A stretch of 64,000 nt of DNA from Hexactinellida sp. DTS-2022 (GCA_028753945.1 JAPNXP010000001.1:4020501-4084500); one strand, 5' to 3'. Positions 41,437-53,277 are shown, counted from the stretch's first letter. A program made the numbers and translations. Notes: generated by a model from the sequence alone, not told the origin.

Positions 41437-44401
41437 TTGGGATATTATCACATGACACCACCCCATTCTCTTGACCCGACTTTATCATTACTACCAGACT
41501 TTGTAAGCGATTCACAATTTTCCACTAATCCAAATGGAATTAATTTCATGTACACTAACTGCCGTTCACTCAGCAATAAGTACTTAGAATTTGAGCAGTT
41601 AATAAATGCAGAAAGAATTCATTTTGCCGCCATTACTGAAACTTGGTTCAAGCCGGGTTATGAACTACAATTACATGGATACCACGGCTTTTTCTGCTCA
41701 AGAGAAGACTATAGAGGAGGAGTTGTAGCGCTTTACATAGATGACAAAATGACACTAAAGCACTATCCGATAGAATCTAAATCATTTAACCGTATTAACA
41801 TATTAGTCATCAAGGTGGAATTCATCAAGTCTACCTACATTTGTTTAGTGTATCGACCTCCAAACTCTTCGACCCAAGATACAAAAATTATTGTGCGATT
41901 ACATCAAAACCTTTGAAGGTAAAAATATTATTCTATTGGGTGACTTAAATCTACCCGGGATTGATTGGTCCTCTCACCTAGCTTCTGGTTGCCAAAATCA
42001 ATCGGTTGCATGAATTCTTAAATGCTATTGATGACCTATTCCTCTATCAACATATTATCGAACCTACACGTAAGAAGTTTCAACCTATTTGTGCTTCCTA
42101 TAAAGCCATACTGGATTTAGTATTTACAAATAATCAGTATCAGGTCAGCAAACTAGTATATAGACCTGAGACCTCCTCTCAGTGGATGCGACCACGATGT
42201 TATATTATCTTCTTCAACTACAACACCGCAGTTCCGAAAAGACTAGGAAAAGTGTACCTATACCACAAAATAGATATGTTCCTAGCTGAACAACTTTTCA
42301 AGGACTCGCTACCAGCCTTCACACTTACTCATTCTTTAGATACATTATGGAATAAATTTTTAGATCTATACTCTCGTCTGCTTTCCCTAGTCCCTACTAC
42401 TAATCGGAAAGACGTAAAACCATCATATTTAAGATCAATAACCTTCAAGCTTGCTCTGACAGAGAAATTTTCATGTTGGTCCAAGTATAGAAATAGTCCA
42501 AATCTACACAGTCTATCCGCATATAAGAAAACAAGGGATACAGTATCTAAACTTTCAAAAAAATTGAGACTGGATTATGAAAATCAACTTGTAAACGATT
42601 TTAAATCCCCCTCTTCGGTCCGCAAGTTCTTTAAACATGCCAAACAATACAGAAATTCCAATACTTCTGCTATATCTTTACTTAAAGATTCTGGAAACCT
42701 AACTGTTACTGACTCAGAAACGGCAGATACTTTTATTAAACATTTTGAAACAGTCTATAACAGACCTGTAGCTCGTGGGAATTACCTAAACACTCTTCCT
42801 CGAGTTCTAACATCACTGGACGATGTAATAATCACAGAACAGATACTACTTCAGAAATTGGAACTTTTAGATATTTCTAAATCACCAGGTCCTGATAATA
42901 TACATCCCAGATTATTGAAAATGTTCTCCCATCATTTTTCTATCCTACTAACGATCCTGTTTTCAAAAAGTATCCTAACAGGTGTACTACCTAGTGACTG
43001 GAAGAATGCTTACATAATTCCAATTCATAAAAAACTTTCCAAGCAGCATGCAAAGAATTTCAGGCCCATATCAATCACTTCAGCAATAATAAAGATATTA
43101 GAATCTATCATTAAACCACACATTGTTGACCATCTGATAAAGAATGACATTATCCATCCTGACCAACATGGGTTTGTTCCCGGCAGATCAACTGTGTCTA
43201 ACCTACTAGAAGCCCTGGAAAATTGGACATTATCCCTGGATAACAAGTTAGATGTAGATATTGTCTATATTGACTTCGAAAAGGCCTTTGACAAGGTACA
43301 GCATAGTATTCTCTTGGATAAACTAGATTCTGTAGGCATAAGAGGTAAACTTTTTACCTGGCTTGAATGTTTTCTGATAAACAGGAAACAGAGAGTTAAA
43401 TTACAGGAAACTCTTTCTAAATGGTCTACTTTAACTAGTGGAATTCCACAAGGATCAGTTCTAGGACCCATCCTTTTCTTAATATACACATTTGACATCC
43501 CATCTAAATCTTTCTATAGCAAACCTCAGCTTGATAACAGTGTTTATATTTCTTCCTTTGCTGATGATACCAAGTATTATACTGATGCGCACTTGGATAA
43601 CAACTGCCTTAAACTCGAATCTACATTAAGCTCACTACTGAATTGGTCACAAAGAAATTATATGTCTATCAATATGGATAAATGTAACTTACTTCACCTT
43701 GGTAAAAGACTACACCAAAATTACTCATACTCTATCGACACAATTACTCTTCACCAGACTTCACTAATAAAAGATATGGGTGTATTGATGGATGACAGCT
43801 CACCTTCACAGCGCATATTGCTAAAATATCGCTTGAAGGAAATAGAGCATTGGGTTTAGTTAAGCAGACTTTTGCCTGCATAACGCCAAATATATTTAAA
43901 ATAGTCTATAGATCTCTGATTCGTCCAAAACTTGAATACGCTAGTCAGATCTGGTCACCCTTCCTCATTAAAGATATACAGAAACTAGAAAAAATCCAAC
44001 GGAGAGCCACTAAATGTGTCCAGGGCATGAAACATCTTCCCTACCGTGTTAGACTGGAATTATTCTGGTTGACTTGTCTAGAGATAAGGAAACGTGGCGA
44101 CCTAATTCTTATGTGGAAATACATAAATGGCACATCCGGCATTAAGTTTAGTCAACCGAATCTATTCAATCCTTTAAGCGGTTATCTCCGTGGTAATTCT
44201 TTAACTTTATTAACACCTTCAAACCGGCCGCCTAACACAAGAATAAGGAGTAACTTTTTCACTGAAAGAATTGTGAGTATTTGGAACAAACTACCAAATG
44301 AAATTGTTACAGCTCCGTCTATATCCACATTCAAGGGTAGACTGGACAGTCATTGGGAAGACCCCAAAAAACTTCCCCCGTGCTCCTGTTACAAACCTTA
44401 A
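41437..44401 (+). pseudogene. LINE ORF2: endonuclease plus reverse transcriptase, frameshifted
   Basis: Order of parts: APE-type endonuclease (41437-42000; TNCRSLSNK, ITETWF, CLVYRPPNSS, LLGDLNLPGIDW), a linker, reverse transcriptase (about 42860-43600; SKSPGPDNIHPRLLK, FRPISITSAIIKILE, DIVYIDFEKAFDKV, IPQGSVLGPILF and the catalytic FADDTKYY) and the C-terminal LRPKLEYASQIWS-type segment (43850-44401). Frame breaks fall near 41890, 42005 and 43810; they are single-base changes, one at an A run. The domain order and motifs point to the CR1/L2/Rex-type branch. This copy is not able to make an intact product. Confidence 0.85.
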
Positions 44402-44510
44402 AATTAGATTAAAATTAGATTAGATGTGCATAAGCCCACTTACTGGGCAGTACTTTTATTTCCTGAACTTCATTCTTGTCAACCTGCACTAATTATTATT
44501 ATTATTATTA

Positions 44511-44835
44511 TCCTGCATGAAACGTGTTAAAACGTATCTGCGAAGCACAATGGAAGATTGTAGACTAGGAGACCTTGCGACTTTGTCAATCAATAGGACA
44601 CGTACGTCCAAAATTGATATGGATGAGATGGTTGATAGATTCGACAAGACTGGGAATCGCAGAATACCATTGAGTTAAACTATTTCTAACATTTAGTTGT
44701 TAAAATTACAAATTATACTCAAAACAGATCATAATATCTCTACTTCAATGAAACTGAAGAAGTTATAATCAATTTTAGTATCTAAGCATTGGGGTTATAT
44801 TTATCAAAGCTAATCCATTAACACTGGTATAGTCC
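44511..44835 (+). repeat. Direct repeat bracketing the LINE, right copy (325 bp)
   Basis: Starts directly after the LINE's ATT tail with TCCTGCATGAAACG. It again holds the end of the hAT transposase frame (stop at 44676-44678) and its 3' flank, then runs into unrelated sequence (CAGTCATG...). Confidence 0.9.
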
Positions 44836-45234
44836 AGTCATGTATTATTTCGGTTACTAGTAACTCAGTTCCAAATTACTATTCCGAAAATCCTAATACA
44901 AATATAGTTATATGCAAGTTTAAATAAAGTTTCCTATATAAAGCAAGGTTGGCTTAGCCCCATCAAGAAAATATTGAGCCCGGGTTAGTCCCATTCATTA
45001 CGGAGCGCTAGCGCCGCCACTGCTTGCAAGCATGCAAATTGTTGCACTCAATGTAGCGACGAAATTGGACTTCTTCAATAAACTTGTCCAACTTGTAGAA
45101 GAAGCACAATTGAAGGCAAATTTCAAATTTTTCTTAATTAATATTTTCTTCTACCGATCATGCATGCATAAATTAATATAACTTGATAGTATTATAATAG
45201 TTATTTTTCACAGTAAACTACAGATTAATAAAAT

Positions 45235-45620
45235 TAAGAAATTACTTATATAGAGCTCAGCTCTAGTAGAGTTCAGTTTTTCACTATGTGTATTCAGGCA
45301 CTGAGAAAGGTCAATTTTTTTCCAGAGTTTGAAACAGGGGTTTATCCAGGAGCGCGCCATACGCCTAGAGGCGTATAAATTGGGATATGTTTGCGTTTGG
45401 GAGCGCGAAAACTTCCGAAAGTCCCCATAGAGTAATACAAAACTGACCTTTTAGGCGTACAAAATTCATACTCTAGTGACCTTAGGACAGTTAGGAGTCT
45501 CCAATTTTACTCCTGTATAATACCCTGGTTTGAAATTGACCTTTAGAAAGTAAGCCTGGGCTTTTAGTATGGGAAAAATCTGAACTCTACAAACTCAGCT
45601 CTATATAAGGATTCTCTAAA
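45235..45620. mobile_element. TIR MITE family B, copy 2, split by a nested element
   Basis: Left half ATTACTTATATAGAGCTCAG to 45334, right half 45528-45620, together matching the copy at 8950-9128. The 193-bp element at 45335-45527 interrupts it. Confidence 0.65.
45335..45527. mobile_element. hAT-type MITE, 193 bp, copy 1
   Basis: Exact target duplication GTTTGAAA at 45327-45334 and 45528-45535. The left end is CAGGGGTTTATCCAGGAGCG. It shares TACGCCTAGAGGCGTATAAA and GACCTTTTAGGCGTAC with the copy at 55346-55538, which is in the opposite orientation and has the same length. Confidence 0.85.
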
Positions 45621-45921
45621 ATTAATGCCAAATAATGAAATTCGATCAAATGTCAATACATTAAATTCGACCTAATGCATGAATCTGGAATTCGACCTAA
45701 TGCCAACACTATATATATTACAGTTAGTATATACTTCTTTTTCCATACTCAGCTCTGTTGTCAGGTATAGACCAGATCCGGACCGCTGTCCCGCCAGTAG
45801 ACATGACTAAATATGACATCATACAACACATTAATGGCACAATCTCTGAAATAAAATACAATTAATTAGAGATATACTCAAACCGATTAATACACTGCAA
45901 GTCACATTGTGACAAAGTAGT

Positions 45922-47103
45922 CTAATATATAAGAATATTATTAGCACAAACGCAGATAATATTCATGCTGTCTGTAACCTTTATGTCCATTGGTCCCTCA
46001 CAACGAATGGTATGTATCAACTCTCCATCCATTGTATATATCTGTATTGAGTTCCTGACGTTATCGCTAATTAGAATATTATTAAATAAGTCAAAACACA
46101 GAAACTTGGGTCCTATTGAATTATCTGCTTGTAACCAACTCTGCACTATCTCGCCAGAGCTTGAGAATATATGCACGCTATTCTTCTGAGATTGAGATTG
46201 ATCAATTACAAATACTTGATTTATGTTTATTTTGACGTCAACAGGGCATTTAAGTTGATACTGTCCTATTTCTCCAATCAGGTGTAGTTCTGTGTTACAA
46301 ACTGCAATTCTATGATTCCTACTATCAGCTACTAATACTCTTCCGTTATTGTCCACTGTCAGACCTAGAGGACAGTCTAGCAGCCCATTAACACTCATAT
46401 TAATCAGTTTATAGTTAGATTGCTCGAATTTGAGTATTGCATCCTGAGCCTGATCACTCACGAATACCCATCTGTCGTAAAGTACTAAGGAGTTAGGCTC
46501 CTTTAAATGACCCTTCCCGAACTCTGAAATAAACTTCCCATCGGAGGAGAATATCTGGATTCTAGCGTTTCCACAATCTGATACGTATATCATGCGATCT
46601 TCATCGAGAGTAATGCCACGAGGCAAACTCAGTTCCCCCTTCCTACTTCCTCTCTTACCGAAGCACTTAACAGCTTTTATTTTATCCTTGTATAGCCCAG
46701 GCAGATCTTGAACAGATCCAAAACACTCCAATAGTTGTAGGAGAAATTGGAGTCCCTCTGTGTTGAAGAGTGGGAAGGGTGTTGGCGTTGGATTTTCGAA
46801 TCTGTTCATTTCTTCTTTCATGTGAAGAGTGTAATCTTCTTGTTGGTGTGCATTCTGGTTACTTGAGATATTCGCCTCGTTGAGTTGTCCCATTATCTTT
46901 TCAAGATCAGTCAGTTGTTTCTTTCTCGCAATTTCTTTGTTTATATAATTCAGTTTCAAATCATTTAGCTGTACCAGCATCTGGTCCCTTCTCTCAGTCA
47001 CTGCCTTCACCATTTGTTCAAACGTGAAACGAATCAGATCTTCCACTCGGGTAAAAGGGTTCAATGTCAATGTTGACTCCCCCTTTGGTTCCTGACTAGA
47101 CAT
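45922..47103 (-). CDS. Coiled-coil and NHL-repeat protein (TRIM-NHL-like without RING)
   Basis: 393 aa, one exon, ATG at 47103. Residues about 20-95 form a coiled coil (TEINKEIARKKQL-type heptads). After a Pro-rich linker, about 145-393 form a six-bladed NHL beta-propeller. Blades include ITLDEDRMIYVSDCGNARI, FVSDQAQDAILKF, LTVDNNGRVLVADSRNHRI and LFNNILISDNVRNSIQIY. This order resembles the C-terminal half of TRIM-NHL proteins, which bind RNA or proteins. RING and B-box are absent, so it is unlikely to be a ubiquitin ligase by itself. CTCTTAG ends 2 nt before the ATG. It lies downstream of OST3 on the same strand, 564 bp away. Confidence 0.82.
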   Translation of the reverse strand: MSSQEPKGESTLTLNPFTRVEDLIRFTFEQMVKAVTERRDQMLVQLNDLKLNYINKEIARKKQLTDLEKIMGQLNEANISSNQNAHQQEDYTLHMKEEMNRFENPTPTPFPLFNTEGLQFLLQLLECFGSVQDLPGLYKDKIKAVKCFGKRGSRKGELSLPRGITLDEDRMIYVSDCGNARIQIFSSDGKFISEFGKGHLKEPNSLVLYDRWVFVSDQAQDAILKFEQSNYKLINMSVNGLLDCPLGLTVDNNGRVLVADSRNHRIAVCNTELHLIGEIGQYQLKCPVDVKININQVFVIDQSQSQKNSVHIFSSSGEIVQSWLQADNSIGPKFLCFDLFNNILISDNVRNSIQIYTMDGELIHTIRCEGPMDIKVTDSMNIICVCANNILIY

Positions 47104-47667
47104 TTCTAAGAGTATATATTCTACTTATTTATTATTCCTACTTGACAACGTCGAAGTATTTATATTTGTTTTATCTATTGCCTATTCAAGTGTCATCGAT
47201 ATTTGGAAAGTATAATTACATTTCGATACCACTTGTGAAAATCAAAAGGGAAATATGATACAAATCGAGCTATTGCTCCACAAGAATGACAGAGGTTTAA
47301 ATATTAATTAGTTTTATTGGGATACTTTCACTAAGCAAATAGGTAACTTTTGCTTTGGCTCTTTAAATTAGAATAGGTAAGTACAATGAACTGAACTCGG
47401 TCAATACTTAGCCCCTCGGGAATGGAAAAAGTACGCATTATCCGATTTTAAATTACGTAGAATATATACAGTATATGTATCATTAGTTTTACTGCTTTAT
47501 AAAGTAGGTTATAAAATTAGTACGTACTAAGCCGAAATACGCAAGTACTTAGTAACTCAGGTTAAATTAATTTATACGGGAGAATAGCTTCAATGAATCA
47601 GGTACTAAGATACTTTCCGTAAATAGTATGAAACAATTCTAATAATTCCATTATCAAACAAATAATC

Positions 47668-48784
47668 CTAACCAAACAACAAGAAACTATAGGGATACCC
47701 TTGGTACTTCATCTTGAAGATAGAGAGCAGATAAGAGAAGATTAACACGAACATGATAAGCCCTCCCAGAGATGACAGGCCTCTAGAAGGGACGCCTGCC
47801 ACGCTTTGGCTCTTTATTGGGAGCAGGTCATGGTTTAGCATGATCAGTGAAAAGGTTATGCCGCCATAAAGCGCGAACACAATGCCAGTTTCCGCTACAA
47901 ACTGGTACTGGCTGCTACCGGAGAAGAAGCCGGTCGCACCTGTGTTTGGATCCCGGTGTACCATTGGCGGGCCCCGGATCTGGTTCCACATCTGCCCAGA
48001 TATCATAACGAGTACAATAGCGATAGACAGGAGGGCCCAGTATACTGGGTTGTAGAAGGAGTCCAGCTGTTCCCGCATCCAGTACCCGCCTAGCATCATC
48101 AGAATGAACAGAAGAACAGCTCCGAATAGCAGCGTATAGTTAGGCGGGCGGAATACACGAATCTAGTAAAAAAACAAGTAGAATAAATAGGTAAATAATG
48201 CAGAAGGAGAGACCAGCTACCTTAACACCCGCCACATCTGATATCCACTGTGCCAGCGCCTCGGAGTGCACTCCCTGTCGTGACAAGTCGAACTTGTCAG
48301 ATGCCTTTGGCTTCCCAGTCGGCGGGTAGTGTATGAACATTGGGGCGGTCTTGAGGTGGAGAGCCTCGAATATTGTGCCACCTCCTTCGTCAAAGTCAGT
48401 CATTGCGAAAAATAACAGTTTATCTTGGGTCACGTCTCGATGTCCGTAAGAGAAGCGAAATGAGTCAGCGACAATCTTGTACTCCTCCTTGGCCTCCTTG
48501 CAGACCTGGCAGCCCCTCTCCGCCCGGAGAGCTGTCAGCATCAGTACCACGGAGTAGTTGCGAGGCTTGGTGCGTAGGTAGAGCTGGAAGGAATCGTAGC
48601 TCGTGAATTGTATTATCGTCCTCTGCTGTGTCCAATCCCAGAGCTGGGATACTTTATTATCAAGCTTGTTGCCTATTGAATCCTGCCCCGCCCTCTTTTT
48701 AACTCCGTTGACATGCGATAGCTGGGACAGCCAAAGAGCGAAGCACAAAAATACAAACGAATAATGTATATTATAAAGAATCAT
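47668..48784 (-). CDS. TUSC3: Oligosaccharyltransferase subunit OST3/OST6 (TUSC3/MAGT1)
   Basis: Two exons, 48784-48221 and 48162-47668, give 352 aa; human TUSC3 is about 348 aa. The 58-bp intron (48220-48163) has GT and AG ends. This subunit of the STT3B-type oligosaccharyltransferase in the ER has a thioredoxin-like lumenal domain that holds substrate cysteines by mixed disulfides. A signal peptide (MILYNIHYSFVFLCFALWLS) is followed by that domain with the redox motif Cys92-Gln-Val-Cys95. After FRPPNY there are four membrane segments. SGQMWNQIRGPPMVHRDPNT and the end KMKYQGYPYSFLLFG match the family. I start at 48784 rather than 33 codons upstream, because the signal peptide begins there and ACAG abuts the ATG. 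Confidence 0.93.
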
Positions 48785-48954
48785 CTGTGTATCTATGTAA
48801 GAGATAAAGTCGATAAAGTGTAACCAAGTAGACCGATGAGTAATTGTAAGACAACATGTGGCATAAAGTAGACTCATTTGCATTGTGGTAGATATTGTAT
48901 TACTATTAGGACCACTTTCGACTGTACAGAAATTAATTAAAAGTGTTCAGTAGT

Positions 48955-49290
48955 GGGGGGGGGGTACAATTTTGCAGGGGACCATTTTAGTTCAATACCA
49001 TGGATATTTTACAAAAATGGTCCCCCAGGACCAATACCGTAGGGAGACCAGTTTTGTCAAAATATTACAATATTATGAACAAATACATAGAAAATACCAA
49101 ATAAAAGTAGGAAACAGCCATAATATTTACTATCAAGTAATCAACTAATACATAACAACTACTAATAAGTAATTAGTAGTAGGGGGGACCACTTTTGCAG
49201 GGGGGATCAGTTTTGTTCAGTACCATGGATATTGACAAAACTAGTTTTGTAGGGGGGACCATTTTTGTCAAAACATTATCTTGGACTTAA
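48955..49290. repeat. Word-array repeat of GGGGGACCATTTTTGT
   Basis: Repeats of GGGGGACCA(C/T)TTTTG and TTTTGTCAAAA in both orientations, with two copies of AGTACCATGGATATT-type sequence. Probably a noncoding transposon related in style to the other word-array elements here. No ends resolved. Confidence 0.5.
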
Positions 49291-49494
49291 AAATTGCGGA
49301 TCTCTACTAAATCGCCGATATTACCCCGAAAGGAAACTTTTTCAAAATCTATTCTGGCCAAGATATTAACATCGAAAATGTACCGTTTGTCGTGGGGTCG
49401 CGGAAATTTTTGATGCCGGGGTCATAAAGATTAGGTATAAAAAATTTGGTGCTTGTGTCCAGCGTGTCCGGAAATCGATGTTAAGCGACCTGAA

Positions 49495-49625
49495 TTGTAT
49501 GGTCCCAATTTAACAACTTACATAGGGTTTGTATTAAGTTGAGTTCGCTTACTATGAAGTCTTCTATTATGATTCATGAACACAATTTTTGGTTCCTTGA
49601 ATGTTCAGAATAAAAGAACCTGACT
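49495..49625. mobile_element. Truncated pogo-like MITE
   Basis: In reverse orientation it matches the left two-thirds of the element at 63772-63955 (end AGAACCTGACTG; ATTAAGTTGAGTTCGCTTA inside). The other end is missing. Confidence 0.55.
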
Positions 49626-49636
49626 GTATACTATTA

Positions 49637-49966
49637 CAGTCAACTCTCGTTAACGAAGTGCTCGGGACCGTAGTTTCATTTCGTTATAAGCTGAGTTCAA
49701 TTTAAAAAGAGTTCATTACAAGTTTAATTTCGTTGTAACCGGAGTTTATTATTAACGGATTTCGTTATAACCGGAGTAAAATCAATAGCTTAGAGGCTAT
49801 ATGGGATTTAAATTACTTCGTTATATGCGGAGTTTCGTTATATCCATTTCGTTGTAACCGAAGTTTTAATAATGTAATAAGATTTCCGGACCATTGATTG
49901 ACTTCGTTATAAGCAAGTAGTACTGTACTTCGTTATATCCGACCTGGTTATAACGGGAGTTGACTA
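49637..49966. mobile_element. pogo/Tigger-like MITE, about 330 bp
   Basis: TA at the left; ends CAGTCAACTCTCGTTA and, inverted, TAGTCAACTCCCGTTATAAC. The interior repeats TTTCGTTATAACCGGAGT. Confidence 0.6.
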
Positions 49967-50450
49967 TATCTACGTTATATTATATGACACAAAAACAATG
50001 TGGACAAAGGAAACTCTCCCAATATGCTTGCAGATTTTTATGTCTATTGTTTTTTGCGAAAAGTAAAGAAATACATTGATAATGAGTCATTATCAATGTA
50101 ATTAATCCATTAGCCAAATAATATACGTCAGTGTGATATAGATTGCAAAAAAAAAGATTAAAATCAAAATTCTGATTTAAATAAAAAGAATCATGATTTT
50201 TATCAACCCTGAAATTTAATTCAAACAAGTAACTAAAGAATCAGTTGGTGTCGTTTTTACATGAAATGGCCTAACAGTATTAGGATGTTTCTTTTTAAAC
50301 AGTACACCTGACTTTCAAAATAAAGAGGAAATTTGCAATCAATGTCTTATATGAACCTAATGCGCATGCGCACTGGGTCTACTGTGCATGCATGCAGACT
50401 GGACTTTTACTATAAGAGGAATATATACATAATATGTATATTGAGTAATA

Positions 50451-50624
50451 CAGTAGATGTCGGATATAAGCACACCGGATATAAGAACATATCGGATAAA
50501 AGAACACTATGTTGGAAAACGGTTGCCATATAACATATATAATTTATGTCGGTTATAAGAACAGGCCAGTTCTAAGCACATTAAGTGCAGTTCCCGACGA
50601 TTTGCATATAACCGGCATCCACTG
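50451..50624. mobile_element. pogo/Tigger-like MITE, 174 bp, copy 2
   Basis: TA on each side; same ends and interior as 36903-37076 (CAGTAGATGTCGGATATAAG; TAAGTGCAGTTCCCGACGAT), with about a dozen differences and identical length. A fragment of another TA element starts near 50895 (CAGTACACCCTCGCTAATCC). Confidence 0.75.
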
Positions 50625-51550
50625 TAAGTAAAATCAATGTATTTAATTATACAATCATTTGTAAATACGCTCCTAATCCTGGTCTGATCCAATTTAATTC
50701 GCCTAAATCACAAATTAATGTTACGGTATAGGAGAAGATCCCAAATTTCCCGCTCCTGAATCCAAATTTTCAAAAATCATGCTTTCAAAAGAGCGTCTCG
50801 CGCTCCTGGATAATTCCTTGCGTGAAATCTTTTTTCATAAGTGAGAAAAAAATCACGTACATATTATACAAGATGTCTTTACTATAGGCTGTTGAATACA
50901 GTACACCCTCGCTAATCCGAACCTCGTTAATCAGAACCCTCGCTAGCCCGAACTGGAGATGCAAATCTATTTTTCGTATATATTTTCGAAAAAATCTTGT
51001 ATATTTGTATATTACAATGGAAGTATAAAAACCCCTCACAGACGGGATGGGAGTGTGCTTTTTCTGGTTGCACAGGCGGCCCGCACCCAATGTATAATTT
51101 AACTGAATTTCAATATTGAAATTACATTTCATCTTAGTTTAATATAATTAAATCAATGTTTGAATTGTGAAGACTTCAAATGTTTAAATTAATTAAAGAT
51201 TAATTATTACAAATAGAATAGAAAAATGTGTAGACTACGGTGTAGTATTTACGGTATTATTTTGAATAATAGAATTGACATCATCATCTACTTGTAAAAT
51301 GTTCCAAGTGTTTTCATTGCACTTGTTATGAAACATTACTTACAACCGATCAAATAACAGTCATTATCTAGCAGTATATAAATGTAATGTTCTCTAGTAT
51401 CAGTATACTATAGAGTAATTACAATATGGAGAAGATGGCTGATTACGTAAAAACGTTAATAAAACGGAGAATTGGATAACGACCTACAACCTCTATATTG
51501 ACGGACGGAACTCCATCAGAACGAATTCAATAGTGTGCAACTTATAGTAT

Positions 51551-51675
51551 AAAAATCCAAAATTGCAGCCTGTGCCGAAAGTATTTCCCTCTGGAGGCAC
51601 TACTAGTTACAGAACCACCAAATGGAGTGCCTCCAAAGGGAAATGCGTCGGCACAAGCTGCAATTTTGGATTTTT
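51551..51675. repeat. Hairpin MITE family, copy 4
   Basis: Arms AAAAATCCAAAATTGCAGCC and GCTGCAATTTTGGATTTTT; inner ends CTGGAGGCACTA and GAGTGCCTCCAAAGGG. Flank GGTGTCCATCAATTACAGAT on the right is also found beside other copies. Confidence 0.7.
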
Positions 51676-51861
51676 ATTATTATTAGTCCGTAGATCCTCC
51701 ACAGAACATAGTTTACTAATCAAGAACTGAAATTTTCACGATAGGTGTCCATCAATTACAGATGTGCACCTGTAGGTCACGATTTTTATTTCATTTTTTT
51801 GGCACATTTTACGGGAAAGCGGAATATGTCCTACACCAATATCGGAAAATGTCCTACACCG

Positions 51862-52930
51862 TGACCTTCGATTTAAAAGGCCTGAGTGCTAAGCGAAAAT
51901 TTGTGTACCATGGATTACTTAAAGTGCATTGAAAAATGGAGAATTGATCTTTATTCCAATAATTAGCAATGATAGAGCTGAAAAGTGTATTATAACTATA
52001 TAGGAATATGGTATCCAGGTATACATAGCACCCTCCAGAATTGTGATATGTCATCATCTGATGACGTTATGGTAATTTGGTTTCGAATTATCTTGTTTTT
52101 CTAGCATACTTTTAACATAGTTAAACGTGTTATAAATGTTATAAATTGGAACATGGTTATACCCAGAAGTCATAGAATAAAATATATCGAAATTATAAAT
52201 GGAATGTTTAACATTCCTCGGTTGCCATGGAAAATGTATATTTCCTAAAATGTGCCATAACTCAAAAACTATGAATGTTATATAAACTAGGCTGGTACTG
52301 ATCTGTCCGGTATAGTTAACTTCCTATTCATCGATAATACATTTTATATGCTTAACTTCAATAATTTTTGAGATAATGAGATGATTAACACTTAATTCAT
52401 TATTAGGTAATGACTCACTATCTCAAAAATTATTGAAGTTAGGCATATAAAATGTATTATCGATGAATAGAAAGTTAGCTATTCCAGACAGATCAGTACC
52501 AGCCTAGTTTATATAACATTCATAGTTTTTGAGTTATGCACATTTTAGGAAATATACATTTTCCATGGCAACCGAGGAATGTTAAACATTCCATTTATAA
52601 TTTCGATATATTCTATTCTACTACTTCTGGGTATAACCAGGTTCCAATTTATAACATTTATAACGCGTTTAACTATGTTAAAAGTATGCTAGAAAAACAA
52701 GATAATTCGAAACCAAAATTACCATAACGTCATCAGATGATGACATATCACAATTCTGGAGGGTGCTATGCATACCTGGATACCATATTCCTATATAGTT
52801 ATAATACACTTCAGCTCTATCATTGCTAATTATTAGAATAAAGATCAATTCTCCATTTTTCAATGCACTTTAAGTAATCCATGGTTCAAACCAGCACGGC
52901 AGCACTCAGGCCTTTTATATCGGAGGTCAC
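51862..52930. repeat. 1.07-kb near-perfect palindrome (fold-back)
   Basis: Two arms of about 530 bp are inverted around a centre at about 52397. Examples: GGAATGTTTAACATTCCTCG near 52201 and its complement near 52570; AACTTCAATAATTTTTGAGA at 52354 and TCTCAAAAATTATTGAAGTT ending at 52440; GTGACCTTCG at 51862 and GGAGGTCAC at the far end. Mismatches are few. Both sides continue into TCCTACACCAAT words. No open frame in the arms has a recognised family. Confidence 0.85.
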
Positions 52931-53277
52931 GCCTACACCAATTTCGGAATATGTCCTACATATTTTCTGATGTAGGAATATGTCCTACACCAATTCCGTA
53001 AAAAGTCCTACACAGTTTCAGTTTCTGATTGATATAATTGCTAGTATATTTATTGAAACTGAAATATAATTGGTAAAATAAAACGAATAAGACTGAAATA
53101 TAATTGATAGTACAATTGGAATTAAAAATAAAATGAATATACGTATATGTATGACTAAAGTATAATTGGCATTAGAGAAAAATGGATGAATATAAATGAA
53201 CAAAATACTTATATGGAGCTGAGTTACTGGTAACTGAAGTAGTTTTTACTGTGCCGACTATACTATAGTATAGTGGC

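Larger units (their letters stand above)
40322..44510 (+). mobile_element. CR1/L2-like non-LTR retrotransposon (LINE), defective
   Basis: A 4.19-kb element with two broken reading frames, ending at its 3' side in an ATT microsatellite (44491-44510). ORF1 (40366-41423) and ORF2 (41437-44401) are described separately. It is bracketed by a 324/325-bp direct repeat, 39998-40321 and 44511-44835. A 202-bp hAT MITE has inserted at 40551. Confidence 0.85.

Noticed and set aside
39998..44835. 324-bp repeats as LTRs of a retrotransposon
   Set aside because: They contain the end of a hAT transposase gene, and the interior is an APE-type LINE with an ATT tail, not gag-pol.
51854..52863. Short open frames in the palindrome arms
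   Set aside because: They mirror each other across the arms, are under 70 codons and resemble nothing known.
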